Source: Calothrix sp. NIES-4101
Lineage (GTDB): Bacteria; Cyanobacteriota; Cyanobacteriia; Cyanobacteriales; Nostocaceae
Assembly: GCA_004296455.1 (NCBI GenBank)
Contig: AP018280.1
Location: 5,568,794 to 5,632,793 of the forward strand
Direction of reading: 5' to 3'
DNA length: 64,000 nt
The notes beneath the pieces were generated by a model. The model searched no databases, was not told the origin of the DNA, and saw only the letters and a list, made by a program, of their open reading frames with translations. Below are positions 8,721-15,661 of the stretch, piece by piece. How positions within the stretch are numbered: the first letter of the stretch is position 1; each line of letters opens with the position of its first letter. The translations under genes and the position numbers were made by a program.

Positions 8721-8972
8721 ATGCAGGAGTTTAAAAGCCCAGTTAGTAGATTAGCACGTTTGTTTCAGAAAGGTCGAGATAACTGGAAAGAAAAAGCACT
8801 ATTAAAACAAAAAAAGATTAGAGCCTTAGAAATCAAGGTTAGAGATCTATTAGATTCAAGAGAAGAATGGAAAAATCGCGCGTTGATGGCAGAGTCAAAA
8901 CTAAAAGAGTTAAACATTGAAGGAGATTTAGACGAAAAAAAGAGGAAATTCAAGTCGAAGCAGAAATCATAG
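8721..8972 (+). CDS. Small basic coiled-coil accessory protein of the IS
   Basis: 83 residues, strongly charged and predicted helical (RLFQKGRDNWKEKALLKQKK, then RALEIKVRDLLDSREEWKNR), ending in a Lys-rich tail. It lies just inside the left end of the IS and stops 5 bp before the transposase start, so translation is probably coupled. The function is not known. DNA binding or assembly of the transposase is a guess from charge and position. Confidence 0.65.
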   Translation: MQEFKSPVSRLARLFQKGRDNWKEKALLKQKKIRALEIKVRDLLDSREEWKNRALMAESKLKELNIEGDLDEKKRKFKSKQKS

Positions 8973-8977
8973 AAGCT

Positions 8978-10279
8978 ATGGAATTAAATGTGAAGGGTCA
9001 TCATTATGATGCCAAAATAATTCAGCAAGCACTCTTACTTTTAATTGAATGTGGTATCAGTTTTAGAGGAGTAGAAAAAGTATTTGAGTTGTTTAATAAT
9101 TATGAAGAGCAGGCAACTCCAAGTTTCAGTTGTGTGAGAAAGTGGTTGGCTCGGATTGGAATATATGAATTGACAAAAGAGAAAGAATATCGTGATGATT
9201 GGATATTTATTGTCGATTTGACATTAGAATTAGGGAAACAAAAAGCGTTGGTAATTTTAGGCGTTTCACAGCAGCATATTGAAGAAAATGTGATGAAGCA
9301 GAAAAGAGGGTTGGCGCATGAAGACGTGAAAATTTTCGGATTAGAAATTATGGATTCTACGAAAGGAGAGATTATAGAATCAAAACTAGAAAAAATCAGT
9401 CAAAAAGTCGGCGTACCAGTACAAATAGTAGCGGACAATGGTAGCGACCTAGCTCGTGGAATCAAGCTATACCAGCAAAATCACCCAGATATTATCTATA
9501 CCCATGATGTGACTCATGCAATGGCTTTACTTTTAAAATACCAGCTAGATTCGGATGAGAGATATCAGTCATTTATTCAAAAATGTAATATCAGCAGACA
9601 AAAATTACAACAAACAGATTTATCATTTTTATCTCCTCCAACACAACGTTCTCAATGTCGTTTTTTTAATGTAGAAAGGTTGACAAATTGGGGGATTAAA
9701 TTACTAAATTCTTCTCCAGACACTTTAATTAAATTAATGCCAGATTCTGACCCTTCGCTGATTACTCAGAAAATAGTAGATAAATTGGGATGGTTAGTTG
9801 ACTACGAATCAGACCTAATTCAATGGAACCAAATGGTGTCACTCACACGAGGTGTTGAAACTCAACTCAAACAATCAGGAATTAGTCATAAAACTCTCGA
9901 TTTTTTTGAACAAAATAAAGTTATATTTGATGATAATTCTCTCCAGAAACTTCAACAAAGTATTTTGGGTTATTTGTCTGTTCAATGCCGAAAAATTAAA
10001 AACCAATCTACTTTTTTAGCTACTTCTGATGTGATTGAGTCATTGTTTGGAAAATATAAGCAATTTTCCGCGCGCTGTCCATTTAAAGAAATGGGTCAGA
10101 TGCTGCTAACCATCTGTTTATCTACTATGAATCTGACGACAGCTTTGATTAAAAACGCACTTGAAACAATTAGTTTTTCAGACGTTGAAGCATGGCTATC
10201 TGAAGTTTTTGGTCAATCCACACTATCAAAACGAAAAACGTTGTTTTCAGGGGATTGTGACGACATTAAAAGTGCATGA
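8978..10279 (+). CDS. DDE-type transposase of unassigned family
   Basis: 433 residues. The N-terminal part has helix-turn-helix character (ALLLLIECGISFRGVEKVFE, FSCVRKWLARIGIYELTKEK). Candidate RNase H-fold acidic residues are Asp in DWIFIVDLTLELGKQ, Asp in VQIVADNGSDLARGI and Glu in TSDVIESLFGKYKQFS, in DDE order and spacing. It is intact with no frameshift. It follows an 83-residue accessory gene by 5 bp. The two-gene composition and 9-bp target duplication may help place it once compared with ISfinder. Confidence 0.8.
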   Translation: MELNVKGHHYDAKIIQQALLLLIECGISFRGVEKVFELFNNYEEQATPSFSCVRKWLARIGIYELTKEKEYRDDWIFIVDLTLELGKQKALVILGVSQQHIEENVMKQKRGLAHEDVKIFGLEIMDSTKGEIIESKLEKISQKVGVPVQIVADNGSDLARGIKLYQQNHPDIIYTHDVTHAMALLLKYQLDSDERYQSFIQKCNISRQKLQQTDLSFLSPPTQRSQCRFFNVERLTNWGIKLLNSSPDTLIKLMPDSDPSLITQKIVDKLGWLVDYESDLIQWNQMVSLTRGVETQLKQSGISHKTLDFFEQNKVIFDDNSLQKLQQSILGYLSVQCRKIKNQSTFLATSDVIESLFGKYKQFSARCPFKEMGQMLLTICLSTMNLTTALIKNALETISFSDVEAWLSEVFGQSTLSKRKTLFSGDCDDIKSA

Positions 10280-10317
10280 ACTTTTACCATGTCAAAAGGC
10301 ACAGAGTCAACAGCCTA

Positions 10318-10965
10318 GGCTTGGTCGTACTTTCCTTGGGAATTGTAGAGATATGCCAAGTTGTTGAGGCTGGTGGCGACTGAGGGATGATTGTCTCCCA
10401 GCAGGCGTTGTTTGAGTTCTAAAGCTTGGAGTAAAAGGGGTGCGGCTTGGTCGTACTTTCCTTGGTAAGTGTAGAGTAATGCCAAGTTGTTGAGGCTGGT
10501 GGCGACATCGGGATGATTGTCTCCCAGCAGGCGTTGTCTGAGTTCTAAAGCTTGGATACACAGGGGTGCGGCTTGGTCGTACTTTCCTTGGGATTCGTAG
10601 AGTCCAGCCAAGTTGTTAAGGCTAGTGGCGACTGAGGGATGATTGTCTCCCAGCAGGCGTTTATGGAGTTCTAAAGCTTGAAGATACAAGGGTTCTGCTT
10701 GGTCGTACTTTCCTTGAGAGTAGTAGAGATATGCCAAGTTGTTGAGGCTTTGGGCAACATCGAGATGATTGTCTCCCAGCAGGCGTTGTCTGAGTTCTAA
10801 AGCTTGGATACACAGGGGTTCGGCTTGGTCGTATTTTCCTTGGGAATAGTAGAGTAATGCCAAGTTGTTGAGGCTGGTGGCGACTGAGGGATGATTATCT
10901 CCCAAGCGGTTTTGTACTGTTGATAAACACTGTTGATTCCAAGGTTCGGCTTGGGTATATAACCC
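10318..10965 (-). repeat. Tandem 126-bp TPR-encoding repeats
   Basis: About five units of 126 bp (42 codons), with conserved blocks such as ttggtcgtactttccttgg and ccaagttgttgaggct on the plus strand; the array continues past the IS at 8390-8638. Units differ mainly at the third residue of the LAxLY motif and in the loop. Confidence 0.85.
10955..10965. repeat. 11-bp target-site duplication, left copy (MITE)
   Basis: GTATATAACCC at 10955-10965 is repeated exactly at 11144-11154, directly flanking the 178-bp element. Confidence 0.88.
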
Positions 10966-11143
10966 TACCCCTGTTAAGGTGAACATTTGTACTGACGATT
11001 TATAGGGGTTTCAGCACCGCATCCATTAAAAATTGAAGGCAAAAAATAATGCTTGCGTTAAAAATTTAGGTTCTGCGATTAGAGGTAGAACGTAAGAATG
11101 GGACTTCTGGCTAGTACATTATTGGTACACCTTAACAGGGGTA
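10966..11143. mobile_element. 178-bp MITE with 16-bp terminal inverted repeats
   Basis: Ends TACCCCTGTTAAGGTG (10966-10981) and its exact complement (11128-11143), with a shared subterminal GTAC motif further in. The 11-bp direct repeat GTATATAACCC flanks both ends. It encodes nothing itself, but on the minus strand it supplies both the stop that ends the NB-ARC frame (TAA at 11119-11121) and the ATG (10986) that opens the TPR frame. Element plus one duplication is 189 bp, a multiple of three. A target duplication of 11 bp fits IS4-type elements, so a parent of that type is a reasonable guess. Confidence 0.88.
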
Positions 11144-12339
11144 GTATATAACCCTTGTCCTTCATAAAATCTGCCTAAGCCGAGGAAATGCTTAATTAAA
11201 TCTTCATCACTGACATATTCAATCAGATTATTTGCTACTTCAGCTATGTGTGGTATTGCAAGAGAAACAGCGTTAATTTTTTCAAGTGTAGGAGTCTCAG
11301 GAATTTCTTTAGCAACTGCTACCATTACCTGACAAAACGATCGCTTAAATTCCTCTACTTGCTCTAAACTTGTAAACTTAGATTGGAAAAATTCCCGCAG
11401 TAAGGGATGTAGTTGATAGATTCCCTCTTCTTTGCGCTGGAGTAAATGCAGATTCAATAATTTATCATCCCGAATGTCTTCTAACTCATCCTCATCTTTA
11501 TCTGTGAAGCACTGTTCTACTAAGTTCCAGGGTATGGGTGCGGCGGCAAATAAACTGAGTATACAGCCTAATTGTTTGTCATCCTCTGCTAATTCCTGCC
11601 AACTCAACTCAAAGGCGGCTTGCACTCCCCTTTGTGCTGTCATATCTGCTTCTGGTTTTACAAGTGCAGGTTGTTCTAATCGCTTTTTCTCCAAACGCTG
11701 CATCATTTCCCATAGGGACAAATCCGGTTTCCGCGCCAGATATCGCCCCACCAACTCCAAACCTAAAGGCAAATACCCCAGCCATGCACACAACTGTTTT
11801 GCTACATCTAATTCTCTCTCAATTCGCCCTGGTGTTTCTGCTAGCAAAGACCGTAACAACTCCAAGGCTGCATCTGGTTGTAATACATCCAAAGATAATT
11901 GCTTGATAGCTACACCCAACTTTTTGCGGGTAGTCATCAACACTTTAAATCTGGAAGATGCGCCCTGTAGGTAAGGTCTGATTTGCTGGTAATCTGTAAC
12001 ATCATCCACCACCACCAGCACATTACCCTCACGCCAATTCCGCCAGCAGTATTGTACTTGTGCAGGTAAATCAAATTCTTCTGGTGGCTTTAAATCAAGC
12101 TGAGTTCTGGCAAACCGCACCACTTGAACGCCAAAATCCTCAACTTTCGCCTGTAACCAGCACAGTCCACCTTGGTAGTTTTCGCGCTGAGTCATGGCAT
12201 ATTGCAAGGCGAGTTCTGTTTTACCCAGTCCACCCATTCCCAAAATAGCCGCAATGGCTACTTGGTTGTTTTCCTGCAATAGTTTGTGGAGTTCTTCCAG
12301 TTCTTCATCACGTCCGACAAATTTGACTACCCCACTCAA
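11119..12339 (-). pseudogene. NB-ARC ATPase part of the NB-ARC/TPR gene
   Basis: 406 codons open from TTG at 12339, in the same frame as the N-terminal fragment. NB-ARC motifs are visible: N-terminal FVGRDEELEELHKLL, Walker A AILGMGGLGKTELALQYA, Walker B NVLVVVDDVTDY, RNBS-like FKVLMTTRKKLG, GLPL-type YLPLGLELVGRYLA, and the MHD-like region LHPLLREFFQSKF. This is the nucleotide-dependent switch of NLR-like proteins. The last 12 codons (from 11154 down) run into the MITE. It could still be made as a separate protein from the TTG, but no ribosome-binding site is obvious, so loss of function is more likely. Confidence 0.85.
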
Positions 12340-12399
12340 GGGTAAATTTTGCGGTATTTCAGGCTTTGACTTTACCCGTTCCTGTTCGGGCGACTGTAG

Positions 12400-12858
12400 T
12401 CAGTTGTATGTGTTGTGCTGTTCCCGAATTGTGATTTGTTGGGCAACCATTGCCCCTTTTTCAGCTTGGATACTTTCTGCTAACTTGGCAAAGTTATTAA
12501 CAATTGCTGGTTGCGCTTGAATTTCTGCGGCTAATTTTTGAATTTCCTCAGCCTTGGGGGATTCATCTTGATTAACTGTTGCTTCTACTTCCCACACTGA
12601 TTGGGCAATTTCGGTATCTGTATCGGCTGCGGCTTTCAACTCCAACACCGCTTGACCATAATCTAACCGTTCCTGTGCGTTTTCCTGTGACGTATTCGCT
12701 AACAAGGGCAGTTTATTTTTCTGGCGTAGCTTTGCGATTAACTCGTTACTTTTTTCTAATGCTGCTTCCCCCAGCTTTTCGCCTGTTTTTTCTAAAGCCT
12801 TAGTTAAAACTATAGTCGCGATCGCAGTTCCTACCGCTGTTAGTGTTACTGGTTCCAT
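12400..12858 (-). pseudogene. N-terminal helical domain of the NB-ARC/TPR gene, ended by an in-frame TGA
   Basis: 152 residues. It begins with a hydrophobic stretch followed by a helix (MEPVTLTAVGTAIATIVLTK, then ALEKTGEKLGEAALEKSNEL), continues with an Ala/Glu-rich region and ends KGAMVAQQITIREQHNTYN. The TGA at 12402-12400 is in the same reading frame as the NB-ARC part, and sequence between the two (LQSPEQERVKSKPEIPQNLP) reads as a normal linker. This type of N-terminal domain is often seen on cyanobacterial STAND proteins and is a possible membrane-acting effector. A sequencing error or stop readthrough cannot be excluded. Confidence 0.78.
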
Positions 12859-13292
12859 AAATAAATAATAATATTACGAGATTATACTTATATTCCTCAG
12901 CATAACAGCTTCTCAATATAGAAAAAAGCACAAGTTATGAAGCCTACAGTGTATGCACAAGTTTAAACAACACTAATTTCTTTGGTGCGTTACGGTTGAC
13001 ACTTACAGGCATGAGAATTAGCATCTGCCGTGATTCAGTGATATCTTTTTATCATTAGCTGTAATTAGCTCCCAAGTATAGTAATGCCATTATTTTGACA
13101 AGACGCAGGCATACTTAAACACAAACCCAGAAAACTCTCGATAAAAAAGCAGTAGACTTTTCCATACTTGTAGAGAGCAAGCTGGGCAAGTAAATTATTT
13201 GTGATTAAAAATACTTAAATACCTATCATTGGACAGATGCGTTTCTATTGGTTGTTAATGTGATACTCTAGTAGGAGGGGAATCAACACCGA
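12859..13292. other. Intergenic region
   Basis: AT-rich, no coding sequence recognised. It should hold the promoter of the NB-ARC/TPR gene (leftward) and of the small-ORF/aroQ unit (rightward). Confidence 0.4.
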
Positions 13293-13394
13293 ATGACGTT
13301 AGAGAAGCGGCTCTTTTTCCGCAATCCGGGATATTACAACTTAGTAGCCCGATTTGGATTATATAAGGTGTTTGATAGTCCCATAATTCCCTAG
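13293..13394 (+). CDS. Candidate 33-residue small protein upstream of aroQ
   Basis: ATG at 13293 is preceded by a strong Shine-Dalgarno (AGGAGGGG at 13273-13280). The product begins MTLEKRLFFRNPGYYNLVAR and ends FGLYKVFDSPIIP. It is basic and aromatic, with no membrane helix. The next small ORF starts 45 bp downstream on the same strand. I do not recognise it; the call rests on the ribosome-binding site and balanced amino-acid use. It could also be a leader peptide. Confidence 0.5.
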   Translation: MTLEKRLFFRNPGYYNLVARFGLYKVFDSPIIP

Positions 13395-13439
13395 CTGTTA
13401 ACCAAAAATTGAGGTAGTATCTCAGGAGCGGTCAGTTCA

Positions 13440-13577
13440 ATGGATTATATAGATAAGGTGCTAGAAAAGCTGAAGGAATTGGGACGCAAGCTGATAGAAG
13501 CGTTGCTAGGTCCACAAGCAGAACCGGAGCCAGAATTAATTCCGATTCCTGTAAATGATAGATCGCGTCGTCGCTAA
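13440..13577 (+). CDS. Small 45-residue protein upstream of aroQ
   Basis: ATG at 13440 has AGGAG 11 nt upstream (13424-13428). The first half is an amphipathic helix (MDYIDKVLEKLKELGRKLIE), followed by an acidic Pro-Glu segment (GPQAEPEPELIPIPV) and a basic tail (NDRSRRR). This ordered composition is unlike random translation. It stops 21 bp before aroQ on the same strand, so co-transcription is likely. Function unknown. Confidence 0.62.
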   Translation: MDYIDKVLEKLKELGRKLIEALLGPQAEPEPELIPIPVNDRSRRR

Positions 13578-13598
13578 AGGATATATTAAGTACTGGAC

Positions 13599-14087
13599 GT
13601 GGTAATTCATTCTCCTTTCAGCATTTTGGTACTGCATGGGCCAAACTTGAATTTGCTGGGACAACGCGAGCCAGGTATTTATGGCTGCCTGAGTTTAGCC
13701 GATATTAATCGGTTACTAACAGAAAAAGCAAATAAACTTGAGGTCAATATAGCTGTCACACAGTCAAATCATGAAGGTGTCCTGGTAGATGCAATTCATG
13801 CATCTGTAGCGCAACATCAAGGTCTTTTGATCAATGCTGGAGCTTATACTCATACCAGTGTAGCTTTGCGGGATGCGATCGCTGGTGTTAATTTGCCGAC
13901 AGTAGAGGTTCACTTAAGCAATATTTACCGTCGTGAGGAATTCCGCCACCATTCATATATTGCACCCGTTGCGATCGGACAAATTAGTGGTTTTGGTGCT
14001 CAAAGTTATCTGCTAGGTTTACATGCATTGGTAAATTACCTCAGAGAGCAAAATTCCCAAAAGGGAATCCAGGCTAAACAAGCGTAG
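13599..14087 (+). CDS. aroQ: 3-dehydroquinate dehydratase, type II
   Basis: Catalyses dehydration of 3-dehydroquinate to 3-dehydroshikimate in the shikimate pathway. 162 residues, slightly longer than the usual 145-150. Family motifs: [21 protein letters not shown], with the catalytic Arg and Tyr; [24 protein letters not shown]; and [20 protein letters not shown], with the catalytic His. The annotated start is GTG at 13599; an internal TTG just before LVLHGP would give the more usual length. No strong ribosome-binding site separates them. It probably belongs to a unit with the small ORFs upstream. Confidence 0.95.
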   Translation: MVIHSPFSILVLHGPNLNLLGQREPGIYGCLSLADINRLLTEKANKLEVNIAVTQSNHEGVLVDAIHASVAQHQGLLINAGAYTHTSVALRDAIAGVNLPTVEVHLSNIYRREEFRHHSYIAPVAIGQISGFGAQSYLLGLHALVNYLREQNSQKGIQAKQA

Positions 14088-14322
14088 ATTAAATAAATAT
14101 CGAAGATACAATTAAGAATCTAAAATTTTAATTAGAGGGATATTCTCCCACCAATTAGAGTTGTTTTTATTTGTTCATGTATAAATATATATAGATAAAA
14201 TGTATAAATAAAAATAGAAAAAATACATAGAACACCGTACATTATTTGGGAGACTAATTGCTGATGATTGTATTCTTGCTTGGTAAAATAATTTACAGCT
14301 AACAGGAGTGAGAATTTAAAAG

Positions 14323-15351
14323 TTGCGCTATTCGCTTATTAGTAGGTTCCGAGGAACTGTTGTTGGAGCTGTAATTGGAGAAACATTACCAATTAAGAAT
14401 GCAAAGCAGGAAAAAGAGTTATCATTTCAGACCCAAACGGCTCTAAATGTGATGAACTTTGCCAGTACAAGTTTGATTACCCAAGGTAAATTAAATTTAG
14501 AAGATTGGTTGCGAATCAAGCCAGGTAATCACATCCTAAATCAATTAAACTCAAACAAATCAAGCAATTTAAATATCGACTTCAACGAGCAACCTTTACT
14601 AACAGCAATTTTTGCAACCCTACCCATAGCCCTGTTTTTTCATGAGAACTCTCTGAAACTGAAGCAAAACATAAGTGATGTAGTGCAGGCTTATAGTGAT
14701 GATTTAGCTATACGAGATAGTACTCTTGCAGTCAGTTATGCAATTGCCAAATCACTGACTGAAAATCTCAAACCAGCTACGCTAATTCCCCAAATTGTAG
14801 ATTTTTTAGGTAATACTCCAACTGATACTCCACAGCAGTTGTTAAAAATTCATCACTTATTAGAACAAGGCGCTAGTTTAGAACAAGTTAACATTGAATT
14901 AAGTAAAGCCGAGCAGCAGCAAAAAAACTCTTCTCATCAATATACCCCCAGTCAATTGGTAGCAGTCGCTTTTTACTGTTTTCTGGTAACACTTGAAGAC
15001 TTTCGCCTATCTGTTTTGCTGGCACGTAGCGACACAGATTTCACAACCATAGGCACAATTACAGGAGCCTTATCGGGAGCTTACAATAGTACAGCAGGAA
15101 TACCGATCGCTTGGCAAGTTCGATATTCGCAACAAAATAGGACAAACTTGCACTCAAACATAGGAATGCAAATGGTAGAATTAGCTGATGGGCTTTTGGC
15201 TGTGTGGTCGGGGGTGTACGATATTGAACAGCAGACAAACGCAACTAACAAAACAGGAAATTCAACATTGTCTAATCAGAGACTTCCTTTACTCGAAACT
15301 GATTCTCACTGGCAGGTTTCTGCATCTCCTCGCGTAATTAAATGCCGTTGA
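14323..15351 (+). CDS. ADP-ribosylglycohydrolase-like protein (degenerate)
   Basis: 342 residues from TTG at 14323 (AGGAG at 14304-14308). Opening residues RFRGTVVGAVIGETLP match the start of the ADP-ribosyl-glycohydrolase fold (normally RaxGaLlGqAiGDAlG). Later parts also fit: AIRDSTLAVSYAIAKSLTEN, and TTIGTITGALSGAYNSTAGI, corresponding to the GaiaGAyyG region. The metal-binding Asp clusters of active enzymes (D-T-x-x, D-D-D) are not evident, so it may have lost hydrolase activity and serve as a binding or structural protein. It stands between aroQ and the 7TM-HD phosphohydrolase on the same strand, with separate gaps of 235 and 310 bp. Confidence 0.7.
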   Translation: MRYSLISRFRGTVVGAVIGETLPIKNAKQEKELSFQTQTALNVMNFASTSLITQGKLNLEDWLRIKPGNHILNQLNSNKSSNLNIDFNEQPLLTAIFATLPIALFFHENSLKLKQNISDVVQAYSDDLAIRDSTLAVSYAIAKSLTENLKPATLIPQIVDFLGNTPTDTPQQLLKIHHLLEQGASLEQVNIELSKAEQQQKNSSHQYTPSQLVAVAFYCFLVTLEDFRLSVLLARSDTDFTTIGTITGALSGAYNSTAGIPIAWQVRYSQQNRTNLHSNIGMQMVELADGLLAVWSGVYDIEQQTNATNKTGNSTLSNQRLPLLETDSHWQVSASPRVIKCR

Positions 15352-15661
15352 TGCTTTCCACAGAAGTCAATATACAGCCCAAGTATCATTAGTTATTTAG
15401 TTATTGCAACATCAGCTAGCAATCTCAACATCTTTTGCTAATTAATCGCTCTTGGATTTACATACAACACTATTGACAAAATTACAATATCCTACGGTTC
15501 AGCAAAAATTTACAAACATCAGTAATATTTTATATAGTGTTGTCACTGCTACCTAATACTTGGGGCTAAGGGTAGTAATTGTGTAAAACTTGCTTCAGAC
15601 ATGCTTCCATGCAAAATTCCCTTATCTTAACTTTTAGACTCAGCTATTGCGGTTACAGGTG
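15352..15661. other. Intergenic region
   Basis: AT-rich with no coding sequence seen. It probably carries the promoter of the HD phosphohydrolase gene. Confidence 0.35.

Larger units (their letters stand above)
8639..10317 (+). mobile_element. 1679-bp insertion sequence with 13-bp terminal inverted repeats and 9-bp target duplication
   Basis: Ends: TAGGCTGTTGACT at 8639-8651 and its exact complement at 10305-10317; imperfect similarity continues inward. Flanks: GGCTTGGTC on both sides. Two genes on the plus strand (8721-8972 and 8978-10279) fill the element. A 9-bp duplication occurs in several IS families (for example ISLre2, IS1, part of IS5), and I cannot assign this one with confidence. 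Confidence 0.88.
10315..10986 (-). pseudogene. Central TPR fragment of the NB-ARC/TPR gene
   Basis: Contains about five 42-residue kinesin-light-chain-type TPRs of the form LGDNHPSVATSLNNLAxLYx followed by SQGKYDQAEPLxLQALEL. The apparent ATG at 10986 lies inside the MITE. Genuine gene sequence begins at Gly-Leu-Tyr-Thr-Gln (10965), and its 3' end at 10318 is cut by the IS, with the stop supplied by IS sequence. Repeat units are nearly identical at DNA level (126-bp period), which suggests recent internal duplication. Confidence 0.85.
8390..12858 (-). pseudogene. Multiply disrupted NB-ARC/TPR STAND gene (whole locus)
   Basis: One ancestral gene runs from ATG at 12858 to the stop at 8390. Three lesions break it: an in-frame TGA at 12400-12402, a 178-bp MITE at 10966-11143, and a 1679-bp IS at 8639-10317. 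Removing each insertion with one copy of its target duplication (189 and 1688 bp) leaves 2592 bp, exactly 864 codons in a single frame apart from the TGA. The order is: N-terminal helical domain, NB-ARC ATPase, linker helices, then about six 42-residue TPRs. This is a bacterial NLR-like architecture. Such proteins act as ligand-triggered switches, in some cases in phage defence or regulated cell death. It lies 4 bp beyond the stop of the broken SulP gene, convergent with it. Confidence 0.88.

Noticed and set aside
10318-10965. CRISPR-like regular repeats
   Set aside because: The 126-bp period encodes TPRs in one continuous frame; there are no unique spacers and repeats are far too long for CRISPR.
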